Notes under the pieces: generated by a model
What the model was told of the DNA's origin: nothing
Databases searched by the model: none
What the model saw: the letters and a program-made list of their open reading frames with translations, nothing else
Shown here: positions 8,971 through 17,359 of the stretch, one piece after another
How positions within the stretch are numbered: position 1 is the first letter of the stretch
Layout of the letters: each line of letters begins with the position of its first letter
Program-made: the position numbers and the translations under genes
Origin: RACS-047 sp031553855
Lineage (GTDB): Bacteria; Bacillota; Clostridia; Christensenellales; Pumilibacteraceae
Assembly: GCA_031553855.1 (NCBI GenBank)
Contig: JAVBKW010000011.1
Span: 1 to 40,211, forward strand
Direction: 5' to 3'
DNA length: 40,211 nucleotides

Positions 8971-9152
8971 ACGCTTATAACAGAATGATGAACAGATACA
9001 ACGTTTTTATAGAAAAACCGAAATCTACAATCGGAGAGGATTTTGCGATTTTAGGCACGAAAAACCACGCATGGTCAGGCGGGCCGCTGACTATTATTTG
9101 CAAATATTTTCCCGAATTAGTCAAAGCATCAGAATTAGTATTAGCAAAATGA
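8971..9152 (+). pseudogene. Truncated second copy of the GH78 3' end
   Basis: Bases 8971-9136 match 2075-2240 at 154 of 166 positions with no gaps. The frame is kept and includes the IGEDFAILGTKNHAWSGGPL block. The original stop (TAA) has become TTA, which adds five codons (LVLAK) before TGA at 9150-9152. Six of the 12 changes are synonymous. Upstream similarity ends abruptly at 8971, just after an in-frame TGA at 8964-8966. Two in-frame ATGs (8984, 8987) lack a ribosome binding site. The piece cannot encode a working enzyme: it lacks the DCPDRE block and almost all of the barrel. It is the only recognisable content between the helicase terminator and the sulfatase at 9224. Confidence 0.85.
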
Positions 9153-9223
9153 ATAACTTTTGTTGAATAACGCTCGGTTTTGTTAACTGACAATGCGTAA
9201 ATATCTGAACCGGGCATACATTT

Positions 9224-10597
9224 TCAGAATTTATTATTATCTTTTAGCTGTAGAATTGTCCATTGATTTATTGTGGGATCGGAAGCTTTTTGCAATTCGT
9301 TAAGAAGCATTTTTCGCAGTAGGGAAATATCTTCTGCATATGACGGCTCGTAAATCAGATTAGTAAGTTCGCCGGGGTCGGAAGAAAAATCATAAAGCTC
9401 ATCGATATCGGTCAGATTCCAGATATACTTTAGGTTGCCGCACTTGAGCATGCGGCTGGTATAAAGGCCAAATTGTTGTCCGTTGTAGCTGCTCATAACA
9501 CAGTTGCGTTTATCATAGCTTTGTTTTTTTGCTGCAGGGGCTAAACTGATCCCGTCAAAAGCAGCGTTTCCTTTAAGCCCGAAGATTTCACAAACAGTCG
9601 GCGCTATATCAAGCGAATTTATAATGTAATCATCGCATTTGCCCGGAACAGTCCCCGGCATTTTTAAGAGTAAAGGGATCCGCATTATGTCATCGTACAT
9701 CACGTAATGCTTATCCATCATATGGTGGCTTCCGCACATATCGCCGTGATCGGAAGTGAAAATTATAACTGTTTTTTCATATAAACCGTTTGTTTTCAAA
9801 TAGTCTGTAAGCATACCGATCGCGTCGTCAACTTGAGTTATAAACGCATAATATTTTGCGACAGTCGGAGCATAATCTTCCCAATTTTTGCCGCTAAGCG
9901 ACCAATTATTAATCATCTGACGTTGAATATACGGTTTATTATGAAAATTTTCATTAAAACCCTCCCATTGTGGCACCTCAGACGGGTCATACATTGAGGC
10001 AAACGGTTCGCTGGGCATGCAAGGAAGGTGCGGTTCGGAAAAGTCCAGCCGCAGGTGAAACGGTCGGCCTGTGTTTTTTTTCAAAAAGGAAATAGCCTTT
10101 TGAACCCGCATATGTGTAGGCGCAATTTCATAAGGAGTTTGTGATACTTCGCCCATCCAGTCGCCAAAATTTTTGAATTTTGGAAAAATCTGTCGTATTT
10201 CATTGAAAATATCTGTTTCGCTGACATATTCGCTATAGCCAAAATCAAGCGGCGAATATTTATCTGAAACGTGCCATTTACCGATATAAGCGGTATTATA
10301 TCCGTTTGCCTTGAGTTCACGCGCCCAGCTATATTCATTTTTATCAACGGATCCGACTTTATAGGCGGCGTCATAATTCCATAACGCTCCGATTTTCTCG
10401 GGGCGTTTTCCGCTAATAATGCTTTGCCTTGCCGGACAGCAAGTCGGCAGCACGCAATAGCTTTCAGTAAAAACCACAGAATCTGCGGCTAAGCTGTCGA
10501 GATTAGGCGTTTTGACAGGATATTTTTTTGCGTAGCCGACACAATCCGCACGCAGCTGATCGGTGCAAATATAAATAAAGTTTAAATCTTGTTGCAT
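9224..10597 (-). CDS. Cys-type sulfatase (S1/alkaline-phosphatase fold)
   Basis: Hydrolyses a sulfate ester, probably on a sugar. An N-terminal metal-ligand block (YICTDQLRADC) is followed by the activation motif CCPAR, in which Cys53 would be converted to formylglycine, then GKWH and the TSDHGDMCG metal block. The start is placed at the ATG ending at 10597: AAAGGATC lies upstream and the family normally begins a few residues before the first Asp. An upstream ATG at 10636 would add 13 mostly basic residues. There is no signal peptide, so it is cytoplasmic. About 457 residues, normal for the family. It is transcribed alone from the promoter at 10783-10811, so its leader would contain the structured repeat. 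Linked by function to the anSME at 35784. Substrate position unknown. Confidence 0.88.
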   Translation of the reverse strand: MQQDLNFIYICTDQLRADCVGYAKKYPVKTPNLDSLAADSVVFTESYCVLPTCCPARQSIISGKRPEKIGALWNYDAAYKVGSVDKNEYSWARELKANGYNTAYIGKWHVSDKYSPLDFGYSEYVSETDIFNEIRQIFPKFKNFGDWMGEVSQTPYEIAPTHMRVQKAISFLKKNTGRPFHLRLDFSEPHLPCMPSEPFASMYDPSEVPQWEGFNENFHNKPYIQRQMINNWSLSGKNWEDYAPTVAKYYAFITQVDDAIGMLTDYLKTNGLYEKTVIIFTSDHGDMCGSHHMMDKHYVMYDDIMRIPLLLKMPGTVPGKCDDYIINSLDIAPTVCEIFGLKGNAAFDGISLAPAAKKQSYDKRNCVMSSYNGQQFGLYTSRMLKCGNLKYIWNLTDIDELYDFSSDPGELTNLIYEPSYAEDISLLRKMLLNELQKASDPTINQWTILQLKDNNKF

Positions 10598-10658
10598 TTT
10601 TTTCAATTTGATCCTTTTTTTAAACATAGTTTGCATTTATAAGTTTTCGGCGGCCTGC

Positions 10659-10785
10659 TTTATCAAGAAGCATTTCTAGGAATGCGCCCGCCGCAAAAGG
10701 TTTAAAACCCCGCCGTCTTTTAGGCGGAACAGCACGCCGTAGGCGTGGGGTGCAGGGCTTGCTCTGCGGTTTAATACCATTTATT
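10659..10785. repeat. Dispersed structured repeat, copy 1 (127 bp, internally deleted)
   Basis: Almost identical to 31386-31538 but lacking 26 bp between two CATT repeats, which removes one arm of the long hairpin. The rest can fold as a cloverleaf: outer AAACC/GGTTT around CCGCC/GGCGG, CACGCC/GGCGTG and GCAGGGC/GCTCTGC hairpins. The single difference inside the last stem changes A-T to G-T, so pairing is kept in plus-strand RNA. It lies between the sulfatase and its promoter, so it would be in the sulfatase 5' leader. Confidence 0.85.
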
Positions 10786-10811
10786 ATAACATAGTAAATT
10801 GCTTAATACAA
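10783..10811 (-). promoter_or_regulatory. Promoter of the minus-strand sulfatase
   Basis: On the minus strand TTGTAT (10811-10806), a 17-bp spacer, and TATAAT (10788-10783) preceded by TG, an extended -10. It points at the sulfatase start at 10597. The predicted transcript begins just inside or at the edge of the structured repeat. Confidence 0.65.
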
Positions 10812-10850
10812 GACTTATAGGCTGCGTTGAATTAAAAAAATAATATCATC

Positions 10851-10908
10851 AAAGTCCATAGTATTTGAAAGTATGTCGATTTACAACTTATAACTTTTAT
10901 GTTTAAAT
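10851..10908 (+). promoter_or_regulatory. Operator-promoter A of the GH36-transporter operon
   Basis: AAAGTCCATA, 15 bp, TCGATTTACA (10876-10885), 17 bp, TTAAAT (10903-10908) preceded by TG. The TTTACA inside the second element serves as the -35 box. TCCAT and TCGAT starts are exactly 21 bp apart, two helical turns. The same arrangement occurs at 40092-40149 and, on the minus strand, at 38993-39048. Probably the binding site of the AraC-family regulator. Confidence 0.7.
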
Positions 10909-10942
10909 AGCAATATAAGGCAGATATTATTCAGTGAGTTGC

Positions 10943-10948
10943 GGGAGG
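10943..10948 (+). promoter_or_regulatory. Ribosome binding site deciding the GH36 start
   Basis: GGGAGG ends 1 nt before an ATG at 10950, which is too close, and 7 nt before the in-frame ATG at 10956, which is the usual spacing. The second ATG is therefore preferred. Confidence 0.6.
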
Positions 10949-10955
10949 AATGCTA

Positions 10956-13076
10956 ATGATTGGCTTAAAGCTGAAGCGCCATAATTCATGTTTTTACGGT
11001 ACTTTTGAGGGTGGATTGGGCGGTATTTGTTATTTAGACGTGAACGAACCCATACACGAGAATCTTAATAAGTTTGACGTGTATCCTTTTTTGATTAAAT
11101 ACAAGATATACAGCGAAAATAAATTACTTGCTGTAAAGACGCAGAGAGATTTTAAGTTTTCCAAAAAGGAAACGTTAAGCGGAAAGCAAGTTTTTACATA
11201 TTTTTCTGAAGACGGCCGTTTAGAGGCGCGAGTTTATTTTACAGAAGTTGAAGGCTGCGGAGCTTGCACATCATACTGTCATATTGTCAGTCATACAGAC
11301 GAAGTAGTTGTCGTAGAGCAGCTAACATCAGCATTTGTAAGCGGCATTGCGGGATTTGACCCGGAAAGCGAATCGGATGAAATCGTCGTCTACACCGTAG
11401 AGAACGTATGGAGCGGAGAGGGACGAGTGCGCGTCCGCACGATCGACGACTTGAACCTGCGTAAAATTTACAATCATCCCTCGCGCGAAGAATTCAGTAT
11501 ATACGGCAAAGGCTCGCATACGACCGAAAAGTTTTTTCCTGTTGTTTTTGTTGAGAATAAGGCGAAAAAGACGGTCTGGTTTTTCCAGCTCGAGCCGGCA
11601 GGCGGATGGGAAATATCTTTGTCTTTAAAAGATCTGGAAAGTTGTTCTCGCGCATTTTTGAGCATAAAAACCCGCTCGGGCGAAAGCGCAAAACACGGTT
11701 GGACGGCAATACTCAATAAAGGGATGAGCTATACGACGCCCGTGACAGTATTTGGGGCCGTTGGCGGAACGCTGAATGATTCTTTGGCAGAACTCACAAA
11801 ATACAGACGTAAGAACCTTGTCCGAAAGGATATGGATCGTCCGCTCGTGTTCAACGATTATATGAACTGTCATTGGGCTAACCAGAGTAAAGAAAAAACC
11901 TTTGCGCTGATCGATGCAGCGGCGGCGGCAGGGGCGGAAGTGTATTGTTTAGATTCGGGCTGGTATAAAAATCCCGGTGACGATTGGTTTGGAGTTTTAG
12001 GAGACTGGAAGCCTTCGGAGAAAATATTTCTTCCCACGGATATTAACGGTATTTTTGCAAGAATACAAAGTTTGGGGATGCTGCCGGGGCTGTGGCTTGA
12101 GCCGGAATGCTGTACGCTGAACGCCGATGCCGCAAAAAATCCCGACGATTGGTTCGTCCTTCGTAACGGCAACAGAGTTTTTGAGAGCGGCAGATACTTT
12201 TTCGATTTTACAAATCCGGCAGTCACGGATTATTTGAGAGCATGTTTCAAAAAGCTATACGATATAGGTGCGAGGTATTTTAAGATAGACTATAATGCAA
12301 GTATAGGTTCTTCCTGCGACTTTAATGGAGTGAACAGCGCATACGGACTTGAAATACAATTCCATGCAATAAAAGCATTTTATAGGAGCTTATATGAAAA
12401 GTTTGACGGCATAATTCTTGAAAACTGCGGCTCCGGCGCGATGAGAGAGGATTATTTTATTCTTTCCGAGTTTGATCTTCAAAGCATTTCAGACTGTGAA
12501 AACTATCGCGATTATCCGCCCATTTTGACGGGGACATTCCTTAATATCCTGCCCGAGCATTGCGGCATATGGTGTATGCCGTATCCGCAGAAATACGATC
12601 AGAAGGATAATGAGAATTTTGTAACGGAAGAGTACAAGAAAAGCCGGTCATGCGGAGAGGAAACGATTTTCAACGTAACCACCGCAATGATGGGGACAAT
12701 GTATTTATCCGGGCGGATCGATAAGGCGGACGAATATAATCTGCAGCTTATTAAAGAAGGGTCTTCTCTTTTCAAGCAGTATCGTCCTTTTGTGAAAAAA
12801 GCATGCCCTTGTTTACTTTCCGACCCGTCCGTAATAACAAGCAAAGATGTGAGCGCGTTGGGCCTTAAAAACGGCAATACAATCCTTACCGGAGTTTTCA
12901 GACGCGGAGGAGAAAGCTCGATACTCATCAGTCTTAAAGGCATAAAAAACGTCCGGCAGATTTATCCTGTAAATGAAAAGAACGGAGTGAGTTTTAAATA
13001 TAATAAAGATTCTCTTATTGTTAATTTCACAAAAGATTATCAAGCCAGGCTTTTTGAAATTGAAGTTGCGGACTGA
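10956..13076 (+). CDS. GH36 alpha-galactosidase-like glycosidase
   Basis: Predicted retaining alpha-galactosidase (or alpha-N-acetylgalactosaminidase). An N-terminal beta-sandwich of about 270 residues precedes a (beta/alpha)8 barrel. The barrel shows YCLDSGWY, GLWLEPE, then YFKIDYN with the likely nucleophile Asp445, and SISDCENYRDYP with the likely acid/base Asp513. The family's more usual KWD is KID here, so specificity may differ from typical raffinose-type enzymes. A small C-terminal beta domain ends the protein. 706 residues is normal for GH36. There is no signal peptide, so it is cytoplasmic. First gene of a plus-strand operon reaching 27529 (the next gene starts 36 bp later), driven by operator-promoter A. 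Confidence 0.85.
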   Translation: MIGLKLKRHNSCFYGTFEGGLGGICYLDVNEPIHENLNKFDVYPFLIKYKIYSENKLLAVKTQRDFKFSKKETLSGKQVFTYFSEDGRLEARVYFTEVEGCGACTSYCHIVSHTDEVVVVEQLTSAFVSGIAGFDPESESDEIVVYTVENVWSGEGRVRVRTIDDLNLRKIYNHPSREEFSIYGKGSHTTEKFFPVVFVENKAKKTVWFFQLEPAGGWEISLSLKDLESCSRAFLSIKTRSGESAKHGWTAILNKGMSYTTPVTVFGAVGGTLNDSLAELTKYRRKNLVRKDMDRPLVFNDYMNCHWANQSKEKTFALIDAAAAAGAEVYCLDSGWYKNPGDDWFGVLGDWKPSEKIFLPTDINGIFARIQSLGMLPGLWLEPECCTLNADAAKNPDDWFVLRNGNRVFESGRYFFDFTNPAVTDYLRACFKKLYDIGARYFKIDYNASIGSSCDFNGVNSAYGLEIQFHAIKAFYRSLYEKFDGIILENCGSGAMREDYFILSEFDLQSISDCENYRDYPPILTGTFLNILPEHCGIWCMPYPQKYDQKDNENFVTEEYKKSRSCGEETIFNVTTAMMGTMYLSGRIDKADEYNLQLIKEGSSLFKQYRPFVKKACPCLLSDPSVITSKDVSALGLKNGNTILTGVFRRGGESSILISLKGIKNVRQIYPVNEKNGVSFKYNKDSLIVNFTKDYQARLFEIEVAD

Positions 13077-13112
13077 AAACTCAGCCGCTTAGAAGTTTTT
13101 GGGAGGAATAAG

Positions 13113-15539
13113 ATGAAAAAGAAGTTTAGAAACACTGTCTTTGCGGTATTGATTCTGACAGCAATCTCCGTTTTCTCGTCTGCGGGTTCTGTTTTTGCCG
13201 ACAGCAGTTTGACAAAAGAAGCTTTGCTTAACTCAAGTAACTGGACTAATCTGCCCGGTTATACTTATATCAGCGGTGACGAAAAAGGGACGGGCAAATA
13301 CCCTGCGACCGTCACTTTTGCGACGGCGGAAGAAGATACCGGTATCAATTATAAAAGCAACGCGGCCGGCAACTATTATAAGCCGGATTTTTCCGATTAC
13401 AGCGGCCTTGTCTACAACAACAAGATCGACATCAACGACTTTTCCGTTACGTTTTCGATAAACGGCGTCGGAGTTCTGCCCGGCAATGACGGTTGGATAG
13501 GTATCGGCTTAATGACAAAAGCAGATTTGTGGAACTCGAAAAATGACGCGTATAACAGAGGCTCTGTTTTACTTATCAGACGATCGGCAACAAACGAAAT
13601 AACCGCCTATGTCCACGAGGTCACCGGCACCACAAACACTTTTAGCGGCAATGCCATAGGTTTTGGGCAGTTGCAGCTCGAGAGCGTCAAGGGCGCATGG
13701 CTGAAGTATTCCGTCAAAAATAACAACGGCAATTACGAAGCGTCTTTAAGCGCCGTCAAGCAGGACGGAACGGTATTAAAGACTAATAAAGGAAATAAGG
13801 CGCTTAATATTGCACCTAACTTTCCGGATTCGCAGGCTTACTTTGCCTTATCTGCCTCGACAGTCAACATCGGGATGATTTGGGATATCTCAATTAAATC
13901 GCTTAACGGCGTTGTGGCAGGCTCTAAAGCCGATGTTGAGGCAAAAAGCTCTTATGCTATCGCTCAGGAAATTATCGCCGTAATGGATGATCTGGCAATC
14001 TACGATAACATCGAGCCAGTATTTGAAGGCTCAGTTTATGCGGGCGCACAGCTTATGGAAGGCAGCGAGGAACGCTATAGCGCGGGTGATACGGCGACCG
14101 CTCAGGATTTTGAAAAATTTTACACTCTGATGCAAGATGCGGATAACGAGGCTTTGGATGAGGTTGTAAAAGTGGATTTGATCGGCGCTGAGTATTTCGG
14201 GAACAATAAGACGGCGTTGAAGAGTTTCTATTCAGACTGCGTCACACTCATCGACGATGAAATAAGAAACAGAGAAGCAAAACGGCTTGTCAGCGGCCTT
14301 AAAAACGCTCTTGACGCGCTCACCGACTACGAAAATATGAATGAAAACGAACTTTTAGAAGCGCGCAGCGAGCTAAGTTTTTACTACAACAGAGTCGTTT
14401 CGAATACTACGGCAAAAGCTCTCTATGAAAGCGATACGGACAACGTTCCGCTTGAAGACGTGCTTGAAATGATCGACGTGACGCTTATAGAAATGCTGAC
14501 CGAACTGAAACTGTCAAGGTATGTTTTACTCGGTGAGCTGATGACAGCAGAATTAGGCAAGATTTCAGATAACTTAAGCCTTATCACCGTCGCAAATGCA
14601 TGGACATTTATGAGCTGCGCGCGTGAGGCGGACAGAATTTATGACGGGCTTTCAGAAGACTTTATAGACGGGTTGTTTACAGAAGGTTCCGATCTAAAGG
14701 CATATAAAAACCTGACCGGCAGGATTCTTGCGCGTATTGACGTGCTTGCGGCAGATACGGCGAGTGCGTCGGAAATGGCGGAGCTTGAAAAGGTCGATAG
14801 CATAAGGGCGCAAATCGAAAGCTATCCGGCAGTATCCGGCCGCGACCTGATGGATGATATTTTTGAAACAGTCGGCGATTACAGGCTGCTTGCAAAGAGT
14901 CGGCAAAGTCTGATAACCTCTGGTGAGTTCGCTCACCTCAGTAAAGCCGCCAAGAGCAGTTTGAGCGACGCAATAGCTAATTTAAAGCCGGTAACTTCAT
15001 CGAACTTTGAAACTTATGATAATGACTTAATGGATTCGATCGGCAATAATTTATTGGCGCTCAGATATTTTGACAGCGCGGCAAAGTGTGATAATGAATC
15101 CGTATACACGGAAAATAAATTACTCCTTAGCATCTATCAGATGCCGATTACCGTTAAGGGCTACGCTTTCAGCGAGGTATATTACACGGGCGCACAGATA
15201 AAGGTTCCTATAGAGAGTTTGTTTACTAATGACAACAGCTTAGATCTTGTGTACACTCTTACGGGCGACGGTATTATTGACGGCAGCTATTATATCTTTA
15301 CTCCGTTACAGGCAAAAACTTATACGGTTTCAATAAAGGCGGAGAATACGCAGTACGCTCAAAGCGCAGTAAAAACATTCGAGCTAAAAGTAGAAGTACT
15401 TCAAAAGGAACCGGAAGATCAAAAAGGCTGCAAATCCGCCGTTCAAACGCCTTCGGCCGTAATTGCATCGTTCCTTCTCGCGCTCGCGTGTGTAATGATT
15501 GTTTTGCGAAAGAAAGCTGCCGAAAAAAATGTTAAGTAA
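13113..15539 (+). CDS. Exported surface protein with lectin-like domain and Cys-type C-terminal anchor
   Basis: Family not recognised. Signal peptide: KKKFRN, hydrophobic core, cleavage after VFA at residue 29. Residues ~32-270 look like a jelly-roll, lectin-type beta-sandwich (alternating Gly/aromatic strands, GNDGWIGIGL). Residues ~275-660 are predicted largely helical and acidic, without catalytic motifs. Residues ~680-765 resemble an Ig-like domain (DGSYYIFTPLQAKTYTVSIKA). The end is GCKS at 772-775, a hydrophobic stretch, and RKK...K, which suggests retention at the membrane or wall. There is no LPXTG motif. GGGAGG precedes the ATG by 7 nt. It lies between the GH36 gene and the transporter; a glycan-binding or scaffold role is a guess from position and fold. 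Confidence 0.75.
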   Translation: MKKKFRNTVFAVLILTAISVFSSAGSVFADSSLTKEALLNSSNWTNLPGYTYISGDEKGTGKYPATVTFATAEEDTGINYKSNAAGNYYKPDFSDYSGLVYNNKIDINDFSVTFSINGVGVLPGNDGWIGIGLMTKADLWNSKNDAYNRGSVLLIRRSATNEITAYVHEVTGTTNTFSGNAIGFGQLQLESVKGAWLKYSVKNNNGNYEASLSAVKQDGTVLKTNKGNKALNIAPNFPDSQAYFALSASTVNIGMIWDISIKSLNGVVAGSKADVEAKSSYAIAQEIIAVMDDLAIYDNIEPVFEGSVYAGAQLMEGSEERYSAGDTATAQDFEKFYTLMQDADNEALDEVVKVDLIGAEYFGNNKTALKSFYSDCVTLIDDEIRNREAKRLVSGLKNALDALTDYENMNENELLEARSELSFYYNRVVSNTTAKALYESDTDNVPLEDVLEMIDVTLIEMLTELKLSRYVLLGELMTAELGKISDNLSLITVANAWTFMSCAREADRIYDGLSEDFIDGLFTEGSDLKAYKNLTGRILARIDVLAADTASASEMAELEKVDSIRAQIESYPAVSGRDLMDDIFETVGDYRLLAKSRQSLITSGEFAHLSKAAKSSLSDAIANLKPVTSSNFETYDNDLMDSIGNNLLALRYFDSAAKCDNESVYTENKLLLSIYQMPITVKGYAFSEVYYTGAQIKVPIESLFTNDNSLDLVYTLTGDGIIDGSYYIFTPLQAKTYTVSIKAENTQYAQSAVKTFELKVEVLQKEPEDQKGCKSAVQTPSAVIASFLLALACVMIVLRKKAAEKNVK

Positions 15540-15552
15540 AAGGAGGTTTGCG

Positions 15553-17355
15553 ATGAGAAGATTTTTAAAAATATTTTTGGCTGCAATAGTTTGTGCGTCT
15601 ATTCTTATACCGGCAGGCTGTTCACAGGAAAAAGATAATGAATTCTGGATAGGCGCGTCATATTTTGAAACGTCGAAATTGCCCGAGGGTGATACTCCGA
15701 CCGATAACGGCTGGACGCGCCTTATCACAGAAAAGATGGATTTTGATTTAAAATTTAAGTTCTCCGTACCTTCCGGCACGCAGTACCTGCAAAAGATTAA
15801 CGCTAATATTGCGGCGAACAATACGCCTACTGCGTACAGCGTAAACGTAAATCAGCTGCCTACTGTTATAAGGGCAAATATGGGTTATGACGATCTGGCT
15901 GAGGTTTATGACACTTATGCGACAAAGCTGACGAAGAAAATCATGGGCTGGGCTGAATACGACGAGGACTGGAATGAGACAGTTGAACACGGGCTCAACG
16001 CAACTCCTTTCAAAATAGCGACAAGCGGCGGCAAGCTCAAAGCAATTCCCTCAACAGCCTCTGCGCTGGACTCCTGCCCGATGATGTTCATCCGCGCAGA
16101 CTGGCTGAAAAAAGTCAACAAACCCGTACCGGCTACGATCGATGAACTTGAAGAACTGCTTATAGCCTTCAAAAACGCGAATCTTGGCTTGGACGATCAG
16201 GGTAAATTCTGCGGGCTCGGGGTTTCCGACCAGATACTCATGGGCAGTATCGGAAGCATTTCAGGGCTGTTTAACTCATTCAACGCATATCCGCAAATTT
16301 TTGTCGGCGTCGATTCTGCGAATAAAATCACAAACGACGATTCAAAAATCAATTCTTTAGACTTTGGATATTTTCGTCCGGAAATGGGCGAGGCGTTAAG
16401 CACATTCCAGGACTGGTACTCTAAAGGCCTGATTTTCAAGCAATTTTCCGGTACTACAGGCACACAGCTTATCGACAACGTCGCAAAAGGCTATTTCGGC
16501 GTTTGGCTCGGCACAATGACACTGCCGCTGCAAAAAGTCAGCAGCCAGGTTGCCGCAGACCCGACTATCGATTGGCTCAACGTTCCGATCCCTTCGGCAA
16601 TCAGCGGGGAGCAGGCGAAGGTTTTCAATCCCACGGGGCAAAGTGAATTTTTCGTCCTTAAAAAGGGATACGCGCATCCTGAGCGTCTTATTGAGCTTAT
16701 AAATCTGTATACTGAAATGCTGTGGGGAGAAAATAACGAGTTCGACACTTATAATCCTATCACCTCACATTTTCCTTTCAAGGTCGCTCCGCGCGATAAG
16801 AACGTAAGCGCATGGCGCGCCGCGACCGAATCGATCAACAAAGATAAGGCCGACTTCTCTGAATGGTTCAATAATGTTACGCAAAATGCTATTGCGCCTT
16901 GGACCGGCGATGAAGAAGCAAAACCTTCTTATTATTCTCAAAACAGCGAGATACAAGGTTACTACCGCAACGTTCGAGAGTACCTTGTCAACGGTATAAA
17001 CCCGACAGATCCCCGAACATGGTCGCACACAAGGATTTTTTATTCCTATGAGGATGCTAAGGGCGGGCTTATGGCAGACAGAACGAGAACCGGTTTTGAC
17101 GCAACTCAGGGCGTTATTGCACACTATCTGGATAACGGGCTTATTTATGAACAAAAATATAAAGGCCTTGATACGGCTACATTCATAACGGGCAGAGCCT
17201 CGATCGAAGAAAAAATGAAACTTGCGGTTGCCAATTGTATAAAAGGCGGTTCGCTCGATGATTTTTGGAAAACCGTCAACAGCTTAAAGAACAACACTCA
17301 TGACGGCGCGGGAAAAGTTCTTGAGGAGGTAAACGCTGCTTTCAAACAGCATTAA
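15553..17355 (+). CDS. Sugar ABC transporter substrate-binding lipoprotein
   Basis: Captures the imported oligosaccharide at the outer face of the membrane. The start is set at the ATG at 15553, preceded by AAAGGAGG. It gives a lipoprotein signal (MRRFLKIFL..., lipobox IPAGC) with Cys23 as the lipidated residue; the same frame remains open upstream to 15499. The mature part (~580 residues) has the family 1 periplasmic-binding layout and is on the long side, like receptors paired with LplB/YtcP permeases for complex oligosaccharides. Its ribosome binding site overlaps the end of the preceding gene, and its stop lies 4 nt before the first permease, so the genes are coupled. Ligand unknown. Confidence 0.88.
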   Translation: MRRFLKIFLAAIVCASILIPAGCSQEKDNEFWIGASYFETSKLPEGDTPTDNGWTRLITEKMDFDLKFKFSVPSGTQYLQKINANIAANNTPTAYSVNVNQLPTVIRANMGYDDLAEVYDTYATKLTKKIMGWAEYDEDWNETVEHGLNATPFKIATSGGKLKAIPSTASALDSCPMMFIRADWLKKVNKPVPATIDELEELLIAFKNANLGLDDQGKFCGLGVSDQILMGSIGSISGLFNSFNAYPQIFVGVDSANKITNDDSKINSLDFGYFRPEMGEALSTFQDWYSKGLIFKQFSGTTGTQLIDNVAKGYFGVWLGTMTLPLQKVSSQVAADPTIDWLNVPIPSAISGEQAKVFNPTGQSEFFVLKKGYAHPERLIELINLYTEMLWGENNEFDTYNPITSHFPFKVAPRDKNVSAWRAATESINKDKADFSEWFNNVTQNAIAPWTGDEEAKPSYYSQNSEIQGYYRNVREYLVNGINPTDPRTWSHTRIFYSYEDAKGGLMADRTRTGFDATQGVIAHYLDNGLIYEQKYKGLDTATFITGRASIEEKMKLAVANCIKGGSLDDFWKTVNSLKNNTHDGAGKVLEEVNAAFKQH

Positions 17356-17359
17356 GCTT

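Noticed and set aside
8975..9217. Minus-strand 80-residue open frame
   Set aside because: It is the shadow of the GH78 tail duplicate, which keeps its own reading frame on the plus strand.
10659..10785. CRISPR array or tRNA for the hairpin-rich repeat
   Set aside because: There are no regularly spaced short repeats with unique spacers. The cloverleaf lacks an anticodon arm of the right size, a T-loop GTTCGA and a CCA-compatible acceptor stem.
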